A stretch of DNA of 64,000 nt from Nocardia mexicana NBRC 108244 (GTDB lineage Bacteria; Actinomycetota; Actinomycetes; Mycobacteriales; Mycobacteriaceae), in assembly GCF_001613165.1 (NCBI RefSeq), contig NZ_BDBV01000019.1, positions 124,001 through 188,000 of the forward strand, read 5' to 3'. Shown here one piece after another: positions 54,177-60,973 of this stretch. Every line of letters begins with the position of its first letter. Position 1 is the first letter of the stretch. Both the position numbers and the translations under genes were made by a program. A model generated the notes under the pieces. It was not told the DNA's origin, searched no databases, and saw nothing but the letters and a program-made list of their open reading frames with translations.

Positions 54177-54545
54177 ATGGATTGGAAAATCGAACTCGTC
54201 GCGCTCCCCGTGACCGACGTGGACCGCGCCAAGGACTTCTACACCAAGATCGGTTTCAATGCCGATCACGACGCCAGCCCCACCGAGGACATCCGTTTCG
54301 TGCAGCTCACGCCGCCCGGATCCGGCTGTTCGATCTGCATCGGCAAGAACATCACCCAGGCCGCCCCGGGCAGCGTCGAGGGCATGCAGATGGTGGTCGC
54401 CAGCGCCGAGCAGGCCTACCAGCAGCTCGTCGCCGCCGGGGTGGAGGCCACCCCGGTCAAGGACGAGGGCTGGGGCCTGTTCACCTACTTCGCCGACCCG
54501 GACGGCAACAAGTGGGCGGTACAGGAGCTGCCCGAGCACTTCTGA
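54177..54545 (+). CDS. VOC family (glyoxalase/bleomycin resistance-like) protein
   Basis: 122 residues. It has KIELVALPVTDVDRAKDFYT at the N-terminus and LFTYFADPDGNKWAVQELP at the end, the two halves of the beta-alpha-beta-beta-beta unit. The metal ligands usual in glyoxalase I are only partly kept (E near the end), so the activity cannot be stated. The ATG follows GGGAG by 12 bp. Confidence 0.82.
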   Translation: MDWKIELVALPVTDVDRAKDFYTKIGFNADHDASPTEDIRFVQLTPPGSGCSICIGKNITQAAPGSVEGMQMVVASAEQAYQQLVAAGVEATPVKDEGWGLFTYFADPDGNKWAVQELPEHF

Positions 54546-54616
54546 CACGGCCCGGCGGGCGGGTCGTCACGGTGCGGTGCGACCGCCCGCCGATACGGTC
54601 CGCCGACCGTTTCGGC

Positions 54617-54647
54617 TTGCTTGGAGTGCACTCCAGGTCGGTACCGT
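54617..54647 (+). promoter_or_regulatory. MerR-type promoter upstream of the MerR gene
   Basis: TTGCTT (54617-54622) and TACCGT (54642-54647) are separated by 19 bp, the long spacing typical of MerR-controlled promoters. The spacer contains most of a 14-bp perfect palindrome TGGAGTGCACTCCA (54622-54635). It lies 28 bp before the MerR ATG, which suggests autoregulation. Confidence 0.6.
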
Positions 54648-54674
54648 CTTAGGGGGACTACAGGAGGCGAACCG

Positions 54675-55121
54675 ATGGGTGCTCCCGCGCAACAGGACAT
54701 CGACGAGACCGAGTACGAGCGGCCGCGGTATTCGATCGGCGAGGCGGCCGAGCGATCCGGGCTGAGCCGGGACACGCTGCGCTGGTACGAGCGGATCGGC
54801 CTGATGGACTACATCGGCCGCGACTCCGGGGGTAAGCGCCGATTCAGCGACCGCGACCTGGCCTGGCTCCATCTGATCAGCTGCCTGCGGCTCACCGGCA
54901 TGTCGGTCGCCGACATGCTGCACTACGCCGAACTGGTGCGCGCCGGTGACGCGACCACACCGCAGCGCCTGCAGATGTTCCGCAAGACCCGAGCCGAGGT
55001 CCTGGACCGCATCGACGAACTGCAGCAGACCCTGTCGGTCCTGGACCGCAAGATCACGATGTACGAGGACCGCACCGCCGCACTGCAGAGCATGTCCGAG
55101 CCCGCCGCACAGGGCGTCTGA
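54675..55121 (+). CDS. MerR family transcriptional regulator
   Basis: 148 residues; the ATG follows AGGAGGCG. The N-terminal winged helix is YSIGEAAERSGLSRDTLRWY and RFSDRDLAWLHLISCLRLTG, followed by a dimerisation coiled coil (DRIDELQQTLSVLDRKITMY). There are no cysteines in the C-terminal region, so it is not a metal sensor of the MerR/ZntR type; organic effector or redox-type subgroups (for example TipAL- or AdhR-like) are more likely. The gene is preceded by its own 19-bp-spaced promoter. Confidence 0.9.
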   Translation: MGAPAQQDIDETEYERPRYSIGEAAERSGLSRDTLRWYERIGLMDYIGRDSGGKRRFSDRDLAWLHLISCLRLTGMSVADMLHYAELVRAGDATTPQRLQMFRKTRAEVLDRIDELQQTLSVLDRKITMYEDRTAALQSMSEPAAQGV

Positions 55122-55422
55122 CCCGGCCTCGAGTCCCCGGCACCGCCCGACTTGTGCCACAGCCGAAACACACGCCCGACCGGGCGGTGAACGGGCACAC
55201 GACGGACGCGGGCCGTGCAAGGCACGGTTACGATGCCCTCGATATGCAAATCTCACGCCGCGATGAGCAGACGTTCGAGCGTGGGTATGCTCTTGCGCGG
55301 CAACACATGTCGGACGACCAGGTTTCCGTCGTCATCCCGGCAGCGACGACGACGGGCGCATTCGACCGCGTATCGATCGCGAGCGGGCATCGGGGGCGGA
55401 CGCGGAAGGAGAACTCGAGACA
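55122..55422. other. 301-bp region between merR and the GNAT gene
   Basis: No convincing gene. A 90-codon frame (55154-55426) ends with an ATGA overlap at the GNAT start, but its sequence is low in structure and has no family features. AAGGAG lies 13 bp before the GNAT ATG. Nothing else was seen. Confidence 0.45.
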
Positions 55423-55734
55423 ATGACCGAGCAGGCGCTGACCACCGCGGTCGTCCGCAACGAGGCACAGCACCGCTACGAGGTGTGGTACGGCGACAAG
55501 CTGGCCGGTTTCGCCGAGTACCGGGAGCAGGGCGAGGACACCGCCTTCATCCACACCGAGATCGACAGCGAGTTCGGCGGCAAGGGGCTGGGCGGCACCC
55601 TCGCCCGCGAGGCGATCACCGATGTCATCGCCCGCGGCCACGTCATCGTGCCGCGCTGCGCGTTCATCAAGAGCTGGCTGGACAAGCATCCCGAGTACGA
55701 TTCACACGTGGTCGGCAAAGGTATCCAGAGGTGA
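55423..55734 (+). CDS. GNAT-family N-acetyltransferase, NATD1/YidJ-like
   Basis: 103 residues. It has HRYEVWYGDKLAGFAEYREQ, then FIHTEIDSEFGGKGLGGTLA with the acetyl-CoA-binding GGKGLGG, and a C-terminal PRCAFIKSWLDKHPEYDSHV, which is diagnostic for this compact GNAT subfamily. The acceptor is unknown. Its stop overlaps a GTG that opens a chain of mini-ORFs leading to the pirin gene. Confidence 0.88.
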   Translation: MTEQALTTAVVRNEAQHRYEVWYGDKLAGFAEYREQGEDTAFIHTEIDSEFGGKGLGGTLAREAITDVIARGHVIVPRCAFIKSWLDKHPEYDSHVVGKGIQR

Positions 55735-55914
55735 GGACGCCGGGGCGGCGTCCGTCGTGAGTGAGCTTGCGAACGAACCGATGACACAGCGCGCGTCGCG
55801 CACGACGGAGCCGAGCGTCGGCGAGGTGGAGTCGTGAGTGAGCTTGCGAACGAACCGATAGCACAGCGCGCGTCGCGCACGACGGAGCCGAGCGCCAGCG
55901 AGGTGGAGTCGTGA
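55731..55914 (+). repeat. Chain of GTGA-overlapping mini-ORFs with a tandem 77-bp duplication between GNAT and pirin genes
   Basis: A 9-codon ORF (55731-55760) is followed by two near-identical 26-residue ORFs (55757-55837 and 55834-55914), beginning VSELANEP and ending EVES. Each junction, including the ones to the GNAT stop and the pirin start, is a GTGA overlap. The repeat period is 77 bp; GAGGTGGAG at the end of each unit is a possible ribosome site for the next start. The 9-codon ORF and both repeats could be translated as coupled peptides or may simply preserve coupling to the pirin gene. Confidence 0.8.
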
Positions 55915-56918
55915 GCGACCTCGAGGCACGCCCCGACGAGGCGGTGTGCGAGGCATCGCCCGCACCGGGCCAGCGCGCCGATTTCTACCCCGCGCGGGTG
56001 GTTCCGCTGGGCGGCGTGCGCGGCGTCACCGTGGAGCGCGTGCTGCCGCAGCGCGACCTGCCGACCGTCGGGGCCTGGTGCTTCCTGGACCACTTCGGCT
56101 CCCCCGCCACGAGCGCGGAACTGCCGCCGGACATCGATCCGCATCCACATATCGGGCTGCAGACGGTCACCTGGCCGTTCGAGGGCCGGATCCGGCACCG
56201 CGACAGCCTCGGCTCCGACGTGCTGATCGAGCCCGGCCAACTGAACCTGATGACGTCGGGCCGCGGCATCGCACACTCGGAATACACCGTGCCGGGCGCG
56301 CCCGCCGGGCACGGCCTGCAGTTCTGGATCGCGTTGCCCGGCAACAGAACCGGCATCGCCCCGCATTTCGAACAGCATCGCGAACTGCCCGTGCTCACGC
56401 TGCCGGGATTGCGCGCAACCGTCCTGATCGGGTCGCTGGAGTCGGCCGACCGCCAGGACGCCGCGACCTCACCGGCCGTCGCCTACACCCCGATCGTCGG
56501 CGCCGACCTGCGCATCGACCCCGGCGCCGACGCCCGCCTGTCGCTGCGGCCCGATTTCGAGCATGCCCTGCTGGTGCTCGAGGGCACGCTGACCGCGTCG
56601 GATATCGCCGCCGCGCCGGGCCCGCTGCTCTACCTGGGCAGCGACCGCCGCGAGCTGCGCCTCACCAGCGAGACCGGCGCCCACGCGATCCTGATCGGCG
56701 GCACGCCCCTCGGCGAGGACCTCGTCATGTGGTGGAACTTCGTGGCGCGCAGCCACGACGAGATCCTCACCGCCCGAAACGACTGGGAGAACCGCGATCT
56801 CGATCGCTTCCCCGATATCGCGGGCCACCCGCCGGATCAGCGGATCCCCGCGCCACCGCTGCCGAACCTGCGCCTGAAGCCGCGCAGGCGACGCATCGCG
56901 GCCGACCATCGCGACTGA
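55911..56918 (+). CDS. Pirin family protein
   Basis: 335 residues with a GTG start at 55911 that overlaps the stop of the second mini-ORF. The N-terminal cupin has FLDHFGSPATSAELPPDIDP and HPHIGLQTVTWPFEGRIRHR, with the His/Glu metal ligands of pirins, then LNLMTSGRGIAHSE. A second, weaker cupin follows. Bacterial pirins bind iron and some have quercetinase activity. The gene converges with the XRE regulator gene (11-bp gap). Confidence 0.9.
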   Translation: MSDLEARPDEAVCEASPAPGQRADFYPARVVPLGGVRGVTVERVLPQRDLPTVGAWCFLDHFGSPATSAELPPDIDPHPHIGLQTVTWPFEGRIRHRDSLGSDVLIEPGQLNLMTSGRGIAHSEYTVPGAPAGHGLQFWIALPGNRTGIAPHFEQHRELPVLTLPGLRATVLIGSLESADRQDAATSPAVAYTPIVGADLRIDPGADARLSLRPDFEHALLVLEGTLTASDIAAAPGPLLYLGSDRRELRLTSETGAHAILIGGTPLGEDLVMWWNFVARSHDEILTARNDWENRDLDRFPDIAGHPPDQRIPAPPLPNLRLKPRRRRIAADHRD

Positions 56919-56929
56919 ACCGGGCCGGA

Positions 56930-57805
56930 TCAGGTCCGGTCCAAGGCCGTACTGCCCGAATCCGTTTCCCGGCCCATCGTCTGCGTCCCGATGACCCGCA
57001 GCAGGTCCAGCTTCTCCTGGGCGTCGGTCCCGGGACGCGGGTAGAAGACCAGCAGATACTGCGAGGCGTTCGGGGTCACCAGCGTTTCGCACACCAGATC
57101 CAGCAGGCCTACCTGTGGGTGCTCGACCCGTTTGGCGTCGCTGATCCGCACGGCCACTTCGTGTTCGGTCCACAACCGCTCGAAATCGGGACTGGCGGAA
57201 CGCAATCGAGACACCAGTTCCCGGACATCGGCATCGCCCGCCCGGCGCGCCGCAGTGGCTCGGAGATCGGCAACGTGCTTGCGGGTCAGGCGATTCCAGT
57301 CCTCGTCGGGAAACTTCCTGCGCTCCTGCGGGTTGGTGAACCACCGCCACAGCAGATAGCGGTCCATACCGGTTCGCCCCGAGCCGTCACCCATGAGGTT
57401 GATGTGCATGCGGTTCTGCACCAGGATCTCGCCGAGATCGGACACCACGCAGGCCGGGGTGTCCTCCAGCTTGTTCAGCAGATACAGCAGGCCCGGCCCG
57501 ACATGCCCGTCGCTGCCGCCGCGGTCCGGCGCCGGGTGGTCGCACAGGTGGAACAGATGATCGCGCTCGTCGTCGGTGAGCCGCAGGGCGCGCGCGAGCG
57601 AGCCGAGCACCTGCACCGACGGACGCGGGCCGCGGGACTGCTCGAGCCGCGTGTAGTAGTCGGTCGACATCCCCGCGAGCAGCGCCACCTCGTCGCGGCG
57701 CAGTCCGGGCGTGCGCCGGCGCAGCCCGGGCAGCAGCCCCACATCCGCCGGTTGCAGCTGCTCCCGGCGGCGCCGCAGGAAGTCGGCAAGATCGTCGCGG
57801 TCCAT
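56930..57805 (-). CDS. XRE family regulator with MmyB-like ligand domain
   Basis: 291 residues. The N-terminal helix-turn-helix contains FLRRRREQLQPADVGLLPG and LAGMSTDYYTRLEQSRGPRP, followed by an MmyB-like ligand-binding domain (LLYLLNKLEDTPACVVSDLG, NRMHINLMGD, and later PQVGLLDLVCETL). Such proteins are typically beside, and control, a divergent oxidoreductase gene; here an aldo/keto reductase gene starts 101 bp away on the other strand. Confidence 0.9.
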   Translation of the reverse strand: MDRDDLADFLRRRREQLQPADVGLLPGLRRRTPGLRRDEVALLAGMSTDYYTRLEQSRGPRPSVQVLGSLARALRLTDDERDHLFHLCDHPAPDRGGSDGHVGPGLLYLLNKLEDTPACVVSDLGEILVQNRMHINLMGDGSGRTGMDRYLLWRWFTNPQERRKFPDEDWNRLTRKHVADLRATAARRAGDADVRELVSRLRSASPDFERLWTEHEVAVRISDAKRVEHPQVGLLDLVCETLVTPNASQYLLVFYPRPGTDAQEKLDLLRVIGTQTMGRETDSGSTALDRT

Positions 57806-57841
57806 GTCTCTACTGTCCTCCCCGGCAGGGCCGGAAACCAG

Positions 57842-57856
57842 GGATCGCCGATCCCC
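57842..57856. promoter_or_regulatory. Candidate operator between XRE regulator and aldo/keto reductase genes
   Basis: GGGATC (57842-57847) and GATCCC (57851-57856) are an exact inverted repeat around GCC. Further GGATC/GATCC motifs follow at about 57874-57888. They lie in the 101-bp divergent promoter region, so they are candidate regulator sites. Confidence 0.4.
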
Positions 57857-57906
57857 CGATATCCGATCTCTGCCGGATCCCCGGATCGCCGCGCACGATC
57901 TCAGGC

Positions 57907-58911
57907 ATGACCAACATCGACACCGTCCAGCTCGGCAAGTCCGGCCCCGCCGTCGGCCGCATCGGCCTCGGCGCCATGGGCATGTCCGGCGTGTACGGCG
58001 CCTCCGACGAGGCGCAATCCCTCGCCACCATCCACGCCGCCCTGGATTCGGGCGCCAATCTCGTCGACACCGGCGATTTCTACGGCATGGGCCATAACGA
58101 GGCGCTCATCGGTCGCGCGCTCGCCGATCGGCCGCGCGAGGACTACCTGCTCAGCGTCAAGTTCGGCGCACTGCGCGGCCCGGACAACAGCTGGGGCGGG
58201 GTGGACACCCGGCCCGAGGCGATCCGCAACTTCCTCGCATACTCCCTGCAACGGCTCGGCGTCGACCACATCGATATCTACCGCCCGGCCCGGTTGGATC
58301 CGAATGTCCCGATCGAGGACACCGTCGGCGCGATCGCGGAAATGGTCGACGCCGGATACGTGCGGCACATCGGCCTGTCCGAGGTCGGCGCCGAGACGCT
58401 GCGCCGGGCCGCGGCCGTGCACCCGATCGCGGACCTGCAGATCGAGTATTCGCTGATCTCGCGCGGTATCGAACAGGAGATCCTGCCGACCGCACGGGAA
58501 CTCGGGACCGGGATCACCGCCTACGGGGTGCTGTCGCGCGGGCTGCTCAGCGATTCGCTGCGCGCCGGAAAGGCATTCGAGGCCACCGATTTCCGGGCCC
58601 ACAGCCCGCGCTTCCAGGGCGAGAACCTCACCGCCAACCTGCGGCTGGTGGAGGCGCTGGCGAAGATCGGCGAGCGGCACGGGGTGAGCGTCGCACAGCT
58701 CGCCATCGCCTGGGTGCTGTCGAGGGGTATGGACATCGTCCCGGTCATCGGTGCGCGACGCCCCGAACGCTGGGCCGAAGCGGTTGCGGCCCTGGATATT
58801 CGGCTGTCGGATGCCGATCTCGCGGAGATCGAGGCCGCGGCCCCGGCCGACCGGGTCGCGGGTGATCGCTACGCCGCCCCGCAGATGGCGATGCTCGACA
58901 GCGAGCGCTGA
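57907..58911 (+). CDS. Aldo/keto reductase
   Basis: 334 residues. The TIM-barrel motifs are IGLGAMGMSGVYG, LVDTGDFYGMGHNEALIG with the catalytic Asp and Tyr, and LLSVKFGAL with the catalytic Lys. The usual catalytic His position reads IYRPARLDPNVP, so His is absent, as in related enzymes of this subgroup. The NADP-binding end is VPVIGARRPERW. It is controlled most likely by the divergent XRE regulator. The substrate is unknown. Confidence 0.9.
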   Translation: MTNIDTVQLGKSGPAVGRIGLGAMGMSGVYGASDEAQSLATIHAALDSGANLVDTGDFYGMGHNEALIGRALADRPREDYLLSVKFGALRGPDNSWGGVDTRPEAIRNFLAYSLQRLGVDHIDIYRPARLDPNVPIEDTVGAIAEMVDAGYVRHIGLSEVGAETLRRAAAVHPIADLQIEYSLISRGIEQEILPTARELGTGITAYGVLSRGLLSDSLRAGKAFEATDFRAHSPRFQGENLTANLRLVEALAKIGERHGVSVAQLAIAWVLSRGMDIVPVIGARRPERWAEAVAALDIRLSDADLAEIEAAAPADRVAGDRYAAPQMAMLDSER

Positions 58912-59022
58912 TCGCCCGATGCCCATTTACGCCTGGCGGTAACCCTTCAGATCCCGGGTCCGTGCCGGTAATTTCATCCTCGAGATTCGGGGCGCAGCAC
59001 CCGCCGATCGAAGAGGGTATCG

Positions 59023-59679
59023 ATGAGGATCACGAAAACCATTGCGACGGCCTTGATCTGTCTCACGGCCACCACGGTGGCCGCGGGGGCGGCCGGCGCC
59101 GAACCGCCGGCCGCCGAGGATCGGCCGGGGCTCGAGGTGCGCGGGACCGACCACGGCGTCGGCTACGACACGCGGCTGAGCACCGACCGGCGCGCCGCGG
59201 TGACCACCCTGCAGACCGGCCGGTTCCTGGCGACCTGGGATGCGCAAACCATTGCCGTGACCGACGATTCGGGCATGATCGTGGCCAGCGTGCCGCTGCG
59301 CCACGACATCGCCGGGCACCGGCTCGATCTCACCCCGATGATCGACGAGGGCGGCCGCAGGCTCACCCTGACACCGACCGGACAGGCGCCGGTCCCGTTG
59401 CGCGACATCACCGCTCAGCAGCGGTTCCTCGACGTGATGCAGGCCCACCAACCGGCCGTCACCCAGGGCGCCGCGATGGGGGCGGCGATCGGGTTCGTGC
59501 TCGGCTTCCCCGCCGGGCTGTTCATGTTCGACATCTTCTCCGTGCCGATCGCGACGGTCGTGGGCGCACTGGTCGGCGCGGGCGTCGGGCTGCACAACAG
59601 CGGCGGTCAGGCGGCGGTCGACGAGGCGCGCGACGCGCTCGAGGACATGGTCACCGGCGGGGGCGAATCACCGCGGTAA
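59023..59679 (+). CDS. Secreted or membrane-associated protein with a glycine-rich C-terminal helix pair
   Basis: 218 residues. Signal peptide MRITKTIATALICLTATTVA..., cleaved after about AGA. The middle is a beta-rich domain (TRLSTDRRAAVTTLQTGRF and similar). Residues about 145-195 are two small-residue helices (GAAMGAAIGFVLGFPAGLFMF and VVGALVGAGVGLH) that may insert into a membrane. The architecture recurs in uncharacterised Nocardia proteins as far as I know; no function can be given. Its end overlaps the convergent thioesterase gene by 29 bp. Confidence 0.7.
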   Translation: MRITKTIATALICLTATTVAAGAAGAEPPAAEDRPGLEVRGTDHGVGYDTRLSTDRRAAVTTLQTGRFLATWDAQTIAVTDDSGMIVASVPLRHDIAGHRLDLTPMIDEGGRRLTLTPTGQAPVPLRDITAQQRFLDVMQAHQPAVTQGAAMGAAIGFVLGFPAGLFMFDIFSVPIATVVGALVGAGVGLHNSGGQAAVDEARDALEDMVTGGGESPR

Positions 59680-60118
59680 ACGACGCCGCCGCAACGGATT
59701 TGCCGGTCCCGTCGGTGATGTCCACCGGCACGGCCAGTTCGATCGGGGTGCGCGCCGCGATATCGGCGCGCGTCCGCTCGATGGTCTGCGCGGACAGTTC
59801 GGCGGTGGCCCGAATCGGCCCGGCCTCGCCCTTGGCCCGGGCCAGGTATTCGATCTTGCCGTCGCGGGCGACGATGAAGGTCTCGCCCATCAGGTCCACG
59901 ATCCCGGAGATCGAGGCGCCCATCGCCGCGGTCTCCGCCAGGCCGAACAGGATCGCGGCGTGCAGATCGCCGTTGTGATTGAGATGCTCGGGCTTCGGGT
60001 CCATCGCCACGACATTGCGCCCGGGCAGGTATTCCACCCCGTCGATCCCGGCGTACTGCAGAAATCCGAGCTTCTTGAACCCGGCCATCACCAGTTCGCC
60101 CATCGCCGCGTTGTCCAT
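59651..60118 (-). CDS. PaaI/DUF4442-like thioesterase, likely KstR-controlled
   Basis: 155 residues from the ATG at 60118. The ORF extends to 60157, but that part is the KstR-type operator, so the shorter start is preferred. The single hotdog domain has AMDPKPEHLNHNGDLHAAIL with the N-H-N-G-D-L-H-A segment of PaaI/YiiD-like thioesterases, followed by AETAAMGASISG and GPIRATAELSAQ. It should hydrolyse a short or aromatic acyl-CoA. A KstR-type site 18-31 bp upstream suggests a role in sterol or fatty acid breakdown. Confidence 0.82.
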   Translation of the reverse strand: MDNAAMGELVMAGFKKLGFLQYAGIDGVEYLPGRNVVAMDPKPEHLNHNGDLHAAILFGLAETAAMGASISGIVDLMGETFIVARDGKIEYLARAKGEAGPIRATAELSAQTIERTRADIAARTPIELAVPVDITDGTGKSVAAASFTAVIRPRR

Positions 60119-60135
60119 CACCACTCCATCCGAGT

Positions 60136-60149
60136 TGAAACACGTTCTA
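60136..60149. promoter_or_regulatory. KstR-type operator upstream of the thioesterase gene
   Basis: TGAAACACGTTCTA (plus strand) matches TnnAACnnGTTnnA at all fixed bases. The site is 18 bp before the thioesterase ATG at 60118, between that gene and the preceding TetR gene. It is less symmetric than the kshB site. Confidence 0.65.
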
Positions 60150-60191
60150 GTTTTCATACCCGGACGGAGGGGTCGTTGTCCATGGGACCGG

Positions 60192-60908
60192 CTACGCGCC
60201 GCCCTCCAGGGTCACCTCGATACCCGCCAGCAGGGCGGTGAGGCCGAATTCGAAACCTGCCCCGGCCTCGGGATCCTCGGCATCCAGGACGCGGCGGTTG
60301 AAATGCGGGAAGCGACCCGAATCGACGACCTGCCGCACGTACTCCCCGACGGACGCGCGCCATTCGTCCTCGGTCATGCCGGTGCTGCGCCGCGCCTCCA
60401 GCTCCGCCAGTTCCCTGGCCACCGAGCCGATCACATAGATATGCACGGCCTCGACCACCAATACCGTCCGGGTGGGGTCACCGGTCGCCGCATCGACCAG
60501 GCCGAGCGCATGATCCGAGTAGCGAATGACATTGGGCCCCAACGCCGGACGCCGCGATGCCTGCTGCCCCAGCCAGGGGTGACGCAGCAGCAGGGCGCGG
60601 AAGTTGCGGGCATGGTCGGCCAGCCCCGCGCGCCAGCCGTCCCCGGGATCGGACAGGGGTAGCTCCGCGTACACCGCATCGACCATCAGCTCGATCAGCT
60701 CGTCCTTGTTGGCGACGTGGCGGTAGAGCGAGGTGGTCCCCGATCCCATCTCCGCGGCGATGCGCCGCATGGACAGCGCGTCGAGACCCTCCGCGTCCGC
60801 GAGGGCTATCGCCGCACTCACGATCCCCTCCTCGGTGATGACCGGACGGCCACCCCGCGAACGGTCGCGCATCCACACGAGTGTCGCGGGCTGTGACGAA
60901 GGCGTCAT
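60192..60908 (-). CDS. TetR/AcrR family transcriptional regulator
   Basis: 238 residues from the ATG at 60908; a GTG at 60914 adds two residues. The DNA-binding domain contains GRPVITEEGIVSAAIALADA and RIAAEMGSGTTSLYRHVANK; the C-terminal part fits the TetR_C subclass seen in TetR-type tetracycline and flavoprotein regulators. It is divergent from an FAD monooxygenase gene 65 bp away, with three near-repeated operator-like motifs between, a classic repressor-monooxygenase arrangement. Confidence 0.9.
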   Translation of the reverse strand: MTPSSQPATLVWMRDRSRGGRPVITEEGIVSAAIALADAEGLDALSMRRIAAEMGSGTTSLYRHVANKDELIELMVDAVYAELPLSDPGDGWRAGLADHARNFRALLLRHPWLGQQASRRPALGPNVIRYSDHALGLVDAATGDPTRTVLVVEAVHIYVIGSVARELAELEARRSTGMTEDEWRASVGEYVRQVVDSGRFPHFNRRVLDAEDPEAGAGFEFGLTALLAGIEVTLEGGA

Positions 60909-60961
60909 GGGCACAGTGTACTCATTGGGTACAGTGTTCCCATATCGGGTACATCGTTCCC
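60909..60961. promoter_or_regulatory. Three operator-like repeats between the TetR and monooxygenase genes
   Basis: GGGTACAGTGTTCCC (60927-60941) and GGGTACATCGTTCCC (60947-60961) are 20 bp apart and each is close to a palindrome; GGGCACAGTGTACT (60909-60922) is a weaker third copy. Spacing near whole helical turns favours cooperative binding of a TetR dimer. Confidence 0.65.
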
Positions 60962-60973
60962 AGGAGAGTTCTC

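Noticed and set aside
55154..55426. 90-codon ORF with an ATGA overlap at the GNAT start
   Set aside because: The overlap is suggestive, but the sequence lacks a recognisable fold and the GNAT gene has its own AAGGAG site.
60119..60157. Longer N-terminus for the PaaI-like thioesterase
   Set aside because: The extra codons are the KstR-type operator and have no family match.
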